A program made the translations under genes and the position numbers. 64,000 nt of DNA from Jacaranda mimosifolia. Taxonomy: Eukaryota > Streptophyta > Magnoliopsida > Lamiales > Bignoniaceae. Under the pieces are notes generated by a model, which saw nothing but the letters and a program-made list of their open reading frames with translations, did no database searches and had not been told where the DNA came from. Each line of letters begins with the position of its first letter. Within the stretch, counting starts at the first letter, position 1. This document shows, piece after piece, positions 1-13,043 of this stretch. The DNA is taken from the NCBI GenBank assembly GCA_018894105.1, contig CM032125.1, positions 27,079,032 through 27,143,031 on the forward strand, read 5' to 3'.

Positions 1-685
1 GGTCCTCAATCAAAGTTGAGAAATTATTATTTAATTTATTGTGGGCTGTTTTTATTAAAAAATGATTTTAATTTTTCGAAATTAGTAAAAGATTGTATCA
101 AATATATACTGCTAAATAGAGATAACTAATGATAGTTATTAAATGGCAATGTCAACAATATTGTTGCTCACTAATATTTGTATATATTAAGTAATAATTT
201 TATAATAATAACAATTTTGCAATTTTTGCAAGTTTGATATACAGTGAAAAGAATTTTAGTTAAATTATTATTATCGACAATTCATTACACATGTATATTG
301 ACAAGAAAAATTATATTGTATTTATAAATCATAGTGATCATTTTTATTGTAATTAAGTTATCATTATACTGTGGCACTAATTATTAATAATGATAATTTA
401 TGACACTATAACTACTAGCACTATTAAGCCATCATTATTTCAAAACAAAATTATTATCACTTAGTATATATTATTAATTAGCGACAAAATAGTAGTTAGT
501 GTCATTGACATGAATTATTAGTTGCAAGTACCTTAATGTCGTTACTTAATTATTTATTTTTTTAATTATTGATATCATTTTTTTATAGTGAATATTAAAT
601 GATATAAGTCGTACTTTAACTACATATATATTTATGCTCGAAATGGTGTAAAGTAAATATGTTTTCATGTTTTAAATTAGTTAAA

Positions 686-720
<35 letters not shown>

Positions 721-1167
721 ATAATAATAGATTTAAGTCATAAATGAAACTGATGACCATGTTAGAAATAGGTCATCATGCATCAAAATATATGTAGTGC
801 AATTAGTACTTTTAATCTCGTTGTCTTTATAAGTAGACACAAAAAGTAAAAGTAATTTTCAAGTAGTCCAAAGTGGAAGAAGGTGAGAAGGTTCAGCGTT
901 AGTTTGGCAACTCTCTTTTTTCCCTTTTTCTTTTCGGCAAAGAGCAAAAATACCTACTTCTCAAGTATGGGCAAATTCGAAGAAACTGAAACAAAAGAAA
1001 ATTTATTATAGTCATGAGAACTTTCTATGGCCCATAATGTTCTCCATAATCAATTAAGATTTTTTTTTATAATTTTTGTTATGTTTAAGAGAGAAATGAA
1101 TTAAGCTGAAGCGACCGCCACATTGCCTCTTTTTGCTACTTTATGTCGGACTTTATATTTAAATGTG
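1..1167. other. AT-rich intergenic DNA, MITE-like
   Basis: No coding sequence is visible. The first 590 bases are full of short phrases around 'gacaat' and 'gtcact', like the small CACTA-type elements elsewhere in the window. They end at 590 in TTTTTTTATAGTG, which resembles a degenerate CACTA terminus (CACTATAAAAAAA on the other strand). The left end would lie outside the window, so this is only a suggestion. A GTA/ATA microsatellite sits at 687-729. Confidence 0.35.
687..729. repeat. (GTA)n microsatellite running into (ATA)n
   Basis: About eleven uninterrupted GTA units are followed by three ATA units. It lies in intergenic DNA about 1.8 kb upstream of the WRKY55-type start codon and is a likely length-polymorphic site. 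Confidence 0.9.
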
Positions 1168-1520
1168 AACATATATTATAAAAAATTGAAATATCAACTA
1201 CAGTTAATTTGTAGCTAATGCTTAAATTATAAATTTGTCATAATTAAGTTCAAAATTAATGCTTCGTAGCTAATTCACGTTACAATTAATTATTCGCAGC
1301 TGATAATCATTCTTATAATATATATATATTAATTTTCTTACAAGTAATGCATAATTAATCTGTTGAGCTTCAAATGTACGATGCTATGAAATCATAATTA
1401 ATAATATTTATTGATTAAAATTAAAAATATATATTTACTATGAAAATTTGTTGCTATAATTTGTAGTTATAGCTCTGAAATTACGACTTTTTATAACAGA
1501 TACTTAATTTTTTTATAGTG
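1168..1520. mobile_element. Possible small CACTA-type MITE
   Basis: The right end reads TTTTTTTATAGTG, like the terminus at 590, and the left end has a weak matching ATTATAAAAAATT. The interior repeats phrases around 'gtagcta' and 'ataattaa'. No target duplication was found, so the boundaries are guesses. Confidence 0.3.
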
Positions 1521-1930
1521 ATTTCAAATATTTGAACAGTCAACACAAATATAGAATCTGTCATTATAGCATTAATTATCTATGGCCGAGTATAGTTGAT
1601 AGAAGCCAATATTGATTCTAATTAAATCAAATAACACACAATTGATAAAAACTTACAACAAATATCAATATTTGATATTATATTGGTCCATTCATATAGA
1701 AGAACACATAATAAATACTCATTAAACATTCAAACCTAAAACATAAAACTTGTCGAACCATTCAGCCACCACCACTAGCGATAATTAATTAAGGTTGATA
1801 GATGTCTCAATACTAAGTTTCATATTCAAATGTCACAACATATGACAACTTAGCTTTGTATAATTGTATATTCAATTAATATTAAGTTATTAACTAATTG
1901 ATGTATATCTTAATTAATATATTCATGTTG

Positions 1931-1979
<49 letters not shown>
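1931..1979. repeat. (CT)n(AT)n compound microsatellite
   Basis: A run of about thirteen CT dinucleotides passes directly into about twelve AT dinucleotides. It lies in the distal promoter region of the WRKY55-type gene. A second AT run follows at about 2420-2440, roughly 130 bp before the start codon. Confidence 0.9.
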
Positions 1980-2563
1980 ATTGCCTGGACTAAATTTAGT
2001 TAGTTCAAATTTCCAAATCCAGAAGGTCTAATCAACGTAGGAAGTCAAGTATTCAAGCCTCCAACATAGGAACATCTAGTTACGCACTCTTAAATTTATT
2101 TACTAACCCACTTACACATATAGTATACATATACATATACTTAATTTCTCCAAACTGTAAATTAGTTAACTATACCTGTATAGTTTCAACTATATTCAGT
2201 CACACCTTCAAACATAGGAAAATTCTCCCAATATATGGTCCAAATCTTTGTAATTCAATGAGGCCAGGTCTTCTGGTGGACTTCTTTGGTAGAATTGAAG
2301 ATGAATTTTTTTGCCAAGGAAATTAAGACCAATGACTTAGTCATATTAATTTTTCTAAGCCCATTCTTCTTTCTACTCACCGTGTTCAACATATGCAAAT
2401 ATACTTTGAATATCAATTTATATATATATATATATATATACTGTCCGAAAATCCAAATAAATCGACCCACCAAAAATCAAAGAAAATATTATTCTTACAG
2501 CAAAGTTACTAAAAACTTTTTCCAGAAAAAGAAAAAAAAAGAAAAGAAAAGAAAAGAAAGAAT

Positions 2564-5500
2564 ATGGAAGAAACCTTAGCATTGATATTACTTGGGTGTA
2601 AGTTGGGGAGAGACCTGGAACAAAACCTGCCGAATTTGGCTAACCAGCCTGATATTCTCCAGATATCCTGTGAAGAAATTATCAGGGTTTTTAGTAATGT
2701 TAAAGAGAGATTAGTTTCTCAGGGGCAGCAGTTGCAGCGGCTGGAGGAGGATCGCATTGGCGCCGGAATTCAAGAATGGTTGAGAACTGGCGGCGGCGGC
2801 GGTGCCGCCAGTAGCGGTGGAGGCCGTGAGCCGATGGATTTGCTGAATGCAGCTCAAGCGGAAAGCGGTAAAATGAAGGGAATGGTGGCGGAGCAGCCCC
2901 AGTCGTCGGGGCTGGAATTTGTGGTCCGTGGACTTGGTGGTAGAGGTGACGTGGGTCGTAGTTTGATGGGTGGTTATAGTTTTCGGGAGGTTCAAACTGC
3001 ACCGGATTCCAGTAGAACTTCATCGTCGCAGAGACAACAAAGGCGGAGGTAAGAATGCTTATGATTTTATTTTATAATGACAAGATTCATCATATTACGT
3101 AAATAAGTTGTTGGGTAATTAAACAACTGATTTAATGATATTGCCCTCATCTTAGATATGTAAGGTTTAGAATTTGAATCTTAACAAATTTTTAATGTGC
3201 ATGTGTGTAAATAAAAGAAAGTACTCCATAAATAAATATAAGAAACTTATCAAGAATTTGAACTTTTTATTTTGATTTGAATCACTTATATTCAAAACAA
3301 AATCGTATTGAGTTCATATCCAAATGCTTCAATTTAAAATATAAACTCGATCGAAGTTACAACCAGTCATTTTCATTTAAATTGAACTCTTTTAAGGATG
3401 AAATTATGGATATATTTTGTCCATTTTTTTGTTCGGTTAATTAATTTTACATGTGTTGAGGTCTTATCATGTAAGGAGAAGGAGAGAGTTTTACAATATA
3501 TATAGTTCCATGTATTCAAAAATTTAAAGGGGCAATCACTCCCTCCAATAAACATGGGTATTTTTTAATCGGGTCGGATCGGTTCTCATGGACGACCCAA
3601 ACCCAATTTCTAACTTATTGTTTAAGTCATGGGGTCAAAGATAGGGACATTAAAACTTGACAAACTTCATAAAGTGGGATTGATTGCCATATTGGTGTTT
3701 CTTCCTATTTCTTTCTTGGAAGGAAGTAGTTGTTCCATTGAGTTTCCAAGAAGTTGGGTTAGCTAGCCTAGCAAACCAGGACCATAGATTGAGATCTAAT
3801 GGTTGTATCCATAATATCACCGACAAGGAGGAGAAAATCTCTGCTTCTTAGAAAGCAATATGTTTATGTTTTTGGATTCAATTTTCTTGCTTCTAGATCT
3901 TCTGTCAAAAAAAGGTATGACAATGATATACTACATGTGTATTTATAGCTAATTAAAAAAAATACAATAATATAATAAAGTGAAATACTGATATAATTAT
4001 AAATAATTTAATGACCTATGACTCTAGCTCACTTTCTATTTCTTTTAACTTCTCTTTCCCTTAGCTATACTGTCATAATTAGATCCGTTAACTCATGAAT
4101 TAATAGCGACAGTGCTAGCAATATTAATCATTGATTCTCATTTTAAGTTATATTAATTATTCATAGTACGTTATTCATTTAGAAGCCTACTCTGTTAGCC
4201 ACCATAAATTGATCGAAATAATATCTCTCTATATTTGCGACATGACATAGAGATTTTGAGTTCAAATCGATTAATTATTCTTGACTCTCATCCCATCATA
4301 TTATATAAAAAAAATGAACGTATATATTTTGAATAATTAAGTTCCATACCACAATATTTTATAAGCAGCTAAGCCATATTATAATATTTAAGAGTGTAAC
4401 AAAAAAGATATTTTTTAAAGCTTATTTTAAAAATAAGAGTTACTAACTAATAAAGCAAGCTTTGATCATCATAGTTCTTTGAAAACAAGTCTATAAAATT
4501 TTAAAATAAGTCAAAATTAAATCCGTAATATCGTAGAAAATTTATCAACTTCAAAAATATCTTATTATGAAACCCCAAATTCTCCTTCTAAAACTTTTCT
4601 ACATTATATATTATCTTAGATTATGTAAAACCTTTAAATTATTTTTGACTAAAATACAAGTTTAGCCAAATTTCTTATATATCCTTTTGATTAATTTAAT
4701 CAAACAGAAAGGATGAAGGGGAAAAAACAGTGAGGAGGGTCCCAGCTCCTCAGATGGGAAATCTTGATCTTCCTCCAGAAGATGGTTATACTTGGAGAAA
4801 ATATGGTCAAAAAGAGATCCTCGGATCCAAATATCCAAGGTAATAATTAATCTTTTTCTTAATTTTCTACAATTATACACATGTCTTTTATCAGTTAATT
4901 ACTCATTTATTATGATGCATACGCCATGTGGTTCAAATATTATGGCCAAGTCCAATGACTTGAAAGTGTCAAAGGAACAACAATGCTTTCATTTTCATGG
5001 TTTGTGAGACCTCTTGAATTGCAAACTAAAGTCGTGTTTTCACCCAACGAGATTAGAGAAGTAGAATTATCGGAAAAGTTTGGTTGATCTTTCAATTTGA
5101 AGAGGAAAATTAGTAATGTTTTATTTTCTTTTATTATTTTTAGTCTTCAAAATAAAATTAAATATCTGATTTTTTTTCTTAAAATATTAATTTCTTCTAA
5201 AATATTGTAAAAGAAAAATTAATCGTTGTCATATATTTCAATAGTCATAAATTTTTATATGTATTCAACATATTGCATTAATAAAATATATGTATTTATA
5301 TTTTTTATTAGTATACAGTTAAGATATCATTATAATAATATAAAGATTTAATGTAACATTATTAATCAGATAAAAATTATTACAAAAAATATTCGTAATA
5401 AAAATATTTTTTCAAAAAATTTAAATATACTTTTACTCTACGTATTATTCAATATACTTTTCCAGAACATTCCAGATATTACCTTTTTCAATAACATTTA

Positions 5501-6638
5501 ATTTTCTCTCAATACAAGACCAGACAATACCAAATTTTTTAGCTTTGACAAGTTGAACGGAGTGAAGTTGACTTTGATTAATCGAAGGAAGTAATAAAAG
5601 GGGCCCAAGAATCAAATAAAATAGAGAAACCTAATTTTTTTGGTACGCACGCATGACATATATTTTAAGAGATTTCATAAAATATTTCAACCTTTTCAAG
5701 CACGAGGTTTGAACCCAATTTTTCTAATTTCTACTGAAAATTAAATAAATATAACCAAAAATATCATAATACCCTCCCGCAACATAATTCAAGAAACTAT
5801 TTGGTTTTATTTTCAAATTTTTTTTATTTTTTACTATTTAAAAATTAAAATACATAACTTTTTATACATTTTCATCTAATATATTTATTTTTATTTTTAT
5901 TTTTGAATCTCATTTTCTAATAATCTATATATCTTTTTTTAATAATTTATATGTCTTCTCTCTCTATATATATAATCTATTAAATTTAATATAATTATTA
6001 TTTTTTTCAACAACCTATTTAAATATAAACTTATTTTCAAATTTATTTTTACTAATTAATTTTAAAAAAATTAAAAATAAAAATAAAAAATGAGAATTAA
6101 AATAAAACCAAACGTCCCCTAATTTCTTCACTACAGGAGTTACTACAGGTGCACCCACCAAAAATTCTACGAATGCCCCGCCAAGAAGCAAGTCCAGCGA
6201 TTGGACGACGATCCCTTCACTTTCGAAGTCACCTATCGCGGGACCCACACCTGCCACATGTCCTCCACCGCCCCTTCCGCCGCCGTGCCACTGTCCGAAT
6301 CACACCCGCCATCACCACCCACCGCCGCCGCCGCCGCCGCCGCCATGCACCAGCCACTACCCGTCTTTTCTTCGTCGCTCCCGGCCACTAGTCACTGGCT
6401 CTCCATGCAAATCTTCCACGATCTCGGCAGAGTTTCTGCCGCCAGCAGCAGCATGGCAGCTGGGAGCAGCGGCGGCGCCGGCCCCGGCCCTTCCGCCGCC
6501 AGGTTTCCCGACTACCAGCTTCCGGTGGCGGATATGGCAGATGTGATGTTTAATTCTGGCAGCAGCAGCACCAATAGCATGGATCTCATCTTCTCTTCCA
6601 TGGATGACAAGTGGGATTCAGAGGAAAAGAAAGATTGA
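2564..6638 (+). CDS. WRKY55: WRKY transcription factor, group III, WRKY55-type
   Basis: The protein should be a nuclear DNA-binding regulator recognising W-boxes (TTGAC core). Three exons, 2564-3048, 4708-4839 and 6137-6638, join in frame through GT-AG introns to give 372 residues. WRKYGQK is at residues 191-197. The zinc finger is C211-X7-C219-X23-H243-X-C245, the C2HC type that defines group III. The second intron splits the arginine codon after KYP, the usual WRKY-domain intron site. The N-terminus ([15 protein letters not shown], then a conserved helix to about residue 50) and the RRRKDEG run before the domain resemble WRKY55. Residues 75-100 hold a glycine-rich stretch, and the C-terminal part is rich in alanine, serine and proline. 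The ATG at 2564 follows a purine-rich leader. The neighbouring WRKY70-type gene faces it. WRKY41/53-type is the alternative, less likely from the N-terminus. Confidence 0.9.
5799..6115. mobile_element. Possible MITE in intron 2 of the WRKY55-type gene
   Basis: The stretch begins near TTTGGTTTTATTTTC and ends in the inverted partner AAAATAAAACCAAA just 20 bases before the exon 3 acceptor. The interior is short AT runs. The termini resemble the element at 19767-20233. No target duplication was seen. Confidence 0.4.
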
Positions 6639-7648
6639 ATTAAAATGTGAAAACAGAAGATTAATTATTATTTCGTCATAATTAAGTTTAATTAACCGTT
6701 AGTTAGAAATTAAATTTTGGAGGTGAATCTCATTAATTAAATTTAATCTCAGCAAATTTCTCTAGTGCACTGATTGTAAGTTTTGTACTTCATGATTTGA
6801 TTCATTTCATTCAGTTTTGTTGTATCTTGAAATTGGCAAATTGATATTAATATATAATGCCATTAATGTACGTACCTTGTATATTTTCATCAAATTTAGT
6901 CATAGTCCAAATCTTTCATTTTCTTTTCTGTTATTTATCTTTTTATTTCATAATATTAATAAATGTCAAGTTTATGATATATTATTACATATTTTAAGGT
7001 CTGAAATTTAAAATCAAGAAGTCTTTTTCTGATCTGAAGTAGAGCGAAAGAAACAAGAGTACCCATTCGTGATGTTTGTCCATTCAATCAAGGACTACTG
7101 TTCGAAGGGTATGGAGGGTATGAGGAGTATTTGTAATTAGTTTCATTTTGGGAAGTGTGTTGCAATTTTTATTTGAAATCATAATTAATCAGCTGTTGGG
7201 AGTATTTTTTTAAAAATAAAAAGGCTAAAAAGTTAAAAATATATTAGAAATTGTAATCTCATGATCTTTTTATAAATAGTTAAAAATTGTTTCGGATAAT
7301 TTTATCTTTAGAAAATATATTATAAACTCAAAGTACCCCAGACTCCAAAGCAGGATTGTAAGGGTTTCTCTTTCATACATTTTATTAGCACCTAACTATT
7401 AATTACTTCTATATAAGTATTAATGCATGTTTTAACCATCTCTTCTTAAACAATCAATCCAACATATTTTTTAGTTTATACTATCATATATATTTAAATG
7501 ATCCCAATTTTCATTATTCATCATATGTAAAACTATTTTTGCAACTTCTCACTTATTCAAGTGAAAAAGTTTTTGTGAACATATCCCAAATAACAAAATT
7601 ATCTTCTCTTAATTCACTTGTGAATGTGACCCACGTCTTGACCTAATT
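6639..7648. other. 3' flank of WRKY55-type gene and AT-rich intergenic DNA
   Basis: It follows the TGA at 6636-6638 and should contain the 3' untranslated region. It is AT-rich, with no recognisable gene or element and no long open frame with coding character. Confidence 0.5.
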
Positions 7649-8932
7649 CACTACAAGAAAAATTGATTTTTAGCACCTAAATACTCAACGATAATAATAA
7701 AATGATTGTTAAAATATAAAAATTTAACTACCAAAAGTGATCTAGTTGTTGAAGTTAAGTTACGTAAATTCTTTTGTGACCAACCAATATTTGTTAGTTG
7801 TAAATTGTCGCTATAATTCAGCTAGCCTTAATTGGTGGTATAACGACCAAGGTTGGAGCTTTTAGTAAGATTTTTCATGGTCGCTATATATGAACATTTA
7901 TTGTGACCAATTCGATAACAAAATATTAATGGTTGCTGTAAGTCATTTAAGTTGACCATCAACAACATATTAATTTGGTTGCTAAGATATACTTATAGCA
8001 ATTATATGGTTAATAAAAAAATACTATGGTAATGTTTGAATATGAACTATGTGTGTTGCATTATGTGTTTGGGGGAATGAGGTTTGGGAGTATGAAATTT
8101 ATGTTGGAGAATGGGATGTATGTTTGCTTATGTTTTGGGAATAGTAAAAAAATTATTTTAGGAAAATTTGGTATGTTTGTTTATGTTTTGGGAGGAGACA
8201 AATTCTACTGTAGCCGTCAAATCAATAACTTTTTGTTGGATTTTTGGGGTGAAAATGGAATTGAGTGATTTTTTTTATTGTTAGAATAATAATAAAATAT
8301 GTATAATATATATATATATATAATATATGTGTGTATATAATAAAAGTTTTCCCTCCAAAATACCAAATTAAAATTTCCAAAATACCTTATTCTATATTTT
8401 ATTATTCCCAAAACTTTCTCATTTCCAATATATCATACATATTTTATTATTATCCTAACAATAAAAAAATCACTCAATTCCATTTTCACTCCAAAAATTC
8501 AATAAAAAGTTATTGATTTGACTGTTGCAGTAGAATTTGTCTCATCCCCAAACATAAACAAACATACCAAATTTTTCCAAAATAATTTTCTTACTATTCT
8601 CAAAACATAAACAAACTTACATCACATTCTCTAATACAAATTTTACATTCCCCAACCCCACTCCCAAAACTCATTCTTCTAAAACACATAATTCAAAGCA
8701 CATAATTCATATCCAAACACTACCATAGTATTTTTCATGACTATTATTGAATGGTTGCTAACATGCATCTTCAGCGTCCAAGGTAGTAACTCGTCACTGG
8801 ATACTTTTAATAGCTATCATAGTGTGACCACCTATAACCAACATTATTTTGGTCACTATAAATTATAGAGACAATTTTCTTACTTTCAACAATCATAAAT
8901 AATGATCGCTAAAATTAGTTTTTCTTGTAGTG
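7649..8932. mobile_element. Non-autonomous CACTA (En/Spm-like) element
   Basis: The left end reads CACTACAAGAAAAATTGATT and the right end is its inverted partner ending CTTGTAGTG. These are classic plant CACTA termini with about 25 bp of imperfect terminal inverted repeat extending to 'TTAGC'. Sub-terminal phrases such as 'ggtcgcta' and 'gaccaa' recur in both arms. There is no transposase. The flanking triplets, att and aaa, do not match. A second palindromic element occupies 8022-8730. Confidence 0.8.
8022..8730. mobile_element. Foldback MITE nested in the CACTA element
   Basis: The two halves are long inverted repeats of each other: the left half starts TACTATGGTAATGTTTG and the right half ends CAAACACTACCATAGTA. 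The match continues imperfectly for about 300 bp per arm, so a single strand could fold into a long hairpin. Similar termini occur around 33380-33408. It carries no gene. Confidence 0.75.
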
Positions 8933-9647
8933 AAACTATGCGATTTTTTTATGTTGATTTGTATTTTTGTGCTCTTTGTTTGTAATTAAACTCTAGTATT
9001 TAAAATAAATTTAAATATAAATTTCGCATACACTTATTTGTCTTAATAAGATAGAAAACACATGAAAGATGAATTGAAATAAAAAATTCAAAAAGATATT
9101 TTTTTTTATTGTCGGGAAAAAACAATTCATATATGTCTGCTCTCCTTCTATCTTAGTGCACATGTCTGGCGAATTGTAAGAGCAACTTTTTGACATTCAA
9201 ACAGATAAGCTTAAGTAATGTTAAGTAATCATAAAGTGGCTGCCATCTGAAATTGTACACATGTGGTGGCCCAAAAGCCTACGCGACTATCAAAACATGC
9301 TTTCATTTCATGAATGGGCTTAAAAAGTTTATAAAAATTTTACCAAAACTAAAATACCTATGCATTTAATTGAACTACGATTAAGTTTTGGGGGCCAATA
9401 ATAGAGATAATAGAATCAAAGTACACTAACTATAATAATAAAGGGCGATAATGGAAAATTTACCAATGACGTCACAACAAGATAGCAAGGAAAATAAAAC
9501 GTCCGTATTTAACTTATACATACGTTTGCAAGTATTTATTTAGTTTAGTATTATAAATATCACATATAAAATATGATGTCAATAAAATGTATTTACATGT
9601 ATTTGATTTAATCTTAATTTGTATAGTAGAAAAAGCTGGTTAAGAAT
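8933..9647. other. AT-rich intergenic DNA
   Basis: This lies between the CACTA element and the copia 5' LTR. No convincing gene, repeat or regulatory signal was recognised. Confidence 0.4.
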
Positions 9648-10025
9648 TGTTAGGTATACGTATTGGTTATATCCACATTTGGATATGGTTCGTACAACCA
9701 CTCTACGATAAGTGGATTTAGACATAACCACCTATCAACTAAGCCCACTTAATTGAGATAGTGTTTTGATAGAATACACTACATATACGAATATAAGTTA
9801 AGATCCCTAAACCTAAGAATTAATACTTCAGTTTAAACCATCGATTAATAAGTTTTGATAGGTTTATAAGCACTTTAACCAGAAATTGCAGGAAAAGTTG
9901 TATCTGAAATTGAAGAAAGAAAGACTTAATCAAAAAACTTTCAAGCAATATCAATGGTGGGAGGTAAACTCGAATTTATATTTCCGTTGTGATTCTATAT
10001 ACTTATGGTGATTATCATGCTTACA
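9648..10025 (+). repeat. 5' LTR of the copia element
   Basis: It matches 13044-13388 in order and phrase: CTACGATAAGTGG, CCCACTTAATTGAGATAGTG, AGCACTTTAACCAG and GGGAGGTAAACTCG all recur with few changes. It starts TGTTAG and ends CTTACA. Confidence 0.8.
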
Positions 10026-10336
10026 TAATTTCTAGTGATTATGTACTATATCTACATAATCTGACTATAATAATAGAGCCGAAAATGACCCCCAATTCTT
10101 TTAACAGGCTATGAGTTGTCAAGAGTGAGAACTATGGTACAATGTCATAAAAGAAGAGATGAGTTCCATGAAGAGTAACAAAATATGCAATCTTTTTAAA
10201 TTGTCCGATGGTGCAAAAGTCATTGGATACAAATGGGTCTTTAAAACAAAGAAAGACTGATTGGGCAATGTTGAGAGATACATTGCAAGACTTATTGCTA
10301 AAGAATTCACTTCAAAGAAAGCAATCAATTACACAA

Positions 10337-11040
10337 AGATCTAAATACAGCATTTTGTATTTGATTTGCGGGTACTGTCCCTCCTACCGGATCCGATTGG
10401 GGGAGGGGTAGAAAACCCGCCGCGCATGGAGTAGGACAGGTTTATGTATTAATACTTGAGAGGTGGGAAGGGACGTTTGGGTTTATGGTAAACCCACCCC
10501 ACCCGGAACCAAAATATATATCTATATATTATTTATATATATATTTAAAATGTTAACAAAAATATATATAATCATATAATTTTAAACGTAATTATATTCT
10601 TTTAGTCTCATTAAATTAGTACCCGATAGTATTCGTTCTTTTTCTCGCAACCTAGTATTTAGGCTTGGATTTTTAAACTTTTTATTGTTTAATTTAACTA
10701 AATTGATTTGTATTATTGTGCAACTTTGACTTGAATTAAATTTTTCATGTTGATTTTATTTTTAAAGAATGCATCTTTCAAATATAAATTATATGATATT
10801 CTAATTAAAGTATAGTACTTTGTTAATTCTATAGTATATAGTATTTAATAAATTTTATAATTAGGTACAAGTATGATCTGGTAGGGTTTAGGTTCTATAT
10901 ATACATTGCCCGTGGGATGTGGTAGGATGTGGGCTTTCATTCCTAGAACTCATAGGACAGGCAGGGGTGGGTTGGAAGATTATAAAATATATGTGGGGCG
11001 GGTTCGGGGTTGAGTGAAAACTCATCCCATTGTCATCTCT
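10337..11040. mobile_element. Unclassified insertion of about 700 bp inside copia pol
   Basis: Copia reverse transcriptase reads up to '...INYTK' at about 10336 and picks up again with 'TETF' at 11041, so the DNA between is foreign. Its ends are G/C-rich (GCGGGTACTGTCCCTCC near the left, GGGGCGGGTTCGGGG near the right) with an AT-rich middle. The flanks 'acacaaag' and 'ctacagag' may be a decayed 8-bp target duplication. No terminal inverted repeat or protein was recognised. Confidence 0.5.
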
Positions 11041-11053
11041 ACAGAGACCTTTT

Positions 11054-11498
11054 CACTACAAGAAAAAGATAAATTAGTGACAAAATAGTAAGTGACAATG
11101 CAAAAGTTGTCATTAATTGTGACTGACAAAAAATTTAGTTTTGTCACCTTAATGATTTTTACAAACTAAATAATGACAAAAGTAGTGTTAAAGTTGTCAC
11201 CATAGACAATTAATAATACACTTATGGTGACAACGAAAATCTTATCACAAATTATAGTGATGATTTTTATTGTCACTAAGTTGTCTCCATAGGGATGTCA
11301 CTAATTGTTATGGTGACAATTTAAAACATTAATTTTGTCACTGTTGAGTCATGTTGTGGCAAAATAAAAATTCTTTTCACTTAAAAATTGGTCATTAGTG
11401 ACAAGATTAAAACTATTATCACACAATACATGTTATTAATGACAAATTTTACTTTGCCACTTATTATTTTGTCACTATTGTTATAGTTTTTTGTATTG
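11054..11498. mobile_element. Small CACTA-type MITE inside copia pol
   Basis: It starts CACTACAAGAAAAAG and ends in the degenerate partner TTTTTTGTATTG. Both sides carry the 3-bp duplication TTT (11051-11053 and 11499-11501), the size expected for CACTA elements. Removing it restores the copia reading TETF-S-L-V-C-KKD. The interior repeats 'gtgacaa' and 'gtcact'. Confidence 0.75.
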
Positions 11499-13043
11499 TT
11501 TCTCTTGTATGTAAGAAAGATTTCTTACGTCTTTTATTGGCATTAGTGAGCCATTTTGACTTAGAGTTGCCACAAATGGATGTGGAAGTGACGTTTCTTA
11601 ATAAAGATCTAGAGGAGGAGGTTTATATGAAACAACCTAAAGGATTTTCCTCTAATGATAGTGAGCAATTAGTATGCAAGCTCAAGATCCATATATGGTT
11701 TCAAACAAGCATCCCTTCAATGGTATTATAAATTCCCAAATGTAATTTCTACATTATGATTCGTAGCAAGCATTATGGATTAGTGTATATACCAGAAGGT
11801 CAGTGGGAGCAAGATATGTATTCTTGTTTTATATGTGGATGACATTCTATTTGCAACTAATGATAAGGGCTTGTTACATGAGGTTAAACAATTCTTCTCT
11901 AAGAACTTTGATGTGAAAAATATGAGTGAGGCATCGTACGTTATTGGCATTAAGATTCATAGAGACAGATTACAAGGCATTATAGGCATGTCTCAAGAAA
12001 CCTATATCAATAAAATTTTAGAGAGATTTTGAATGAAAAACTCTTTGCGAAAGTATTGTAGCACCTATAGTGAAAGGAGCTAGGTTCAATTTGAAACAAT
12101 GCCCCAAAAATTATTCCAAAAGAGAACAAATGAAAAACATTCCATATGCTTCTTTCGTTGGAAGCCTGATGTGGGCTCAGGTCCTCACAATGCCAGACAT
12201 TACATTTTTCTTTGGAATATTGAGAAGATATTAGAATGACCCAAGTTTAGTCTATTACAAAGTTGCAAAGCAAGTAATGAGATACATTCAAAGAACCAAA
12301 GATAGCATGCTTATGTACAGGCGAATTAAAACACTTGAAGCAATTAGGTACTTAGATTCAGACTTTGTTGGTTGTGTTGATTTATCAACGTCAGGGTGTA
12401 TCTTTATGGCGGCCGATGAAGTTGTGTCATGGGGGAGTGCTAAACAGACATTGATTGCTACTTCAATTATGGAAGCTGAATTTGTATTATGTTTTGAAGC
12501 CACCTAGCTCGCAAGGTATATGGTTGAGGGGTTTTATATCTGGCTTAGAATTATGGATTTTGTCTTTAAGACTTTAAGAATATATTGTAACAATCCGTAG
12601 CTATCTTTATGGCTAAGAATAATAAAAGTGGTAGTCCAAGCAAATTCATCGACGTTAAGTGCTTAGCCATAAAAGAACATGTTAAAGAGAAGAAAGTGAT
12701 TGTTTAGCACGTTAGTATTGAATTGATGTTAGCTAATCCATTGACTTAAAGCATGCAATCATTGAAATTCGAGGATATACATAGCTAAAATGGGGCTTCG
12801 TTCCTCTATGTAATTCATTGTAAATTTATGATGTTTCTCATATGATTTTCCTATATGCGCATTCAGTTTGAGTATTTGGACCTTGAATAAACATAAGGTT
12901 TATTCATTAAGTTATATGGACTAAGGGACATAATGAATAATTGCTTTTAGAGGACACGCGTCATAATTCATGTATTATGTTTTCTTGATAAGTATAAGTA
13001 TCGATGGAATTGAGGATTATAGTATATGGACCAGATGAGAGAA

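Larger units (their letters stand above)
10105..12790 (+). pseudogene. Copia pol remnant (reverse transcriptase, RNase H)
   Basis: The 10130-10336 part carries the reverse transcriptase entry region, with GAKVIGYKWVFKTKKD followed by a stop. The domain resumes at about 11515 with LELPQMDVEVTFL and EEEVYMKQPKGFSS, then the catalytic YVDDILFATNDKGLL at about 11832. RNase H sequence follows at 12277-12507 (AVVSWGSAKQTL-like, then MEAEF), and the end of pol is traceable to about 12760. Stops and frameshifts occur throughout. The family reading (Ty1-copia) is secure from these motifs. Confidence 0.85.

Noticed and set aside
2700..3023. Minus-strand frames opposite WRKY55-type exon 1
   Set aside because: Shadows of the G/C-rich coding exon; no independent support.
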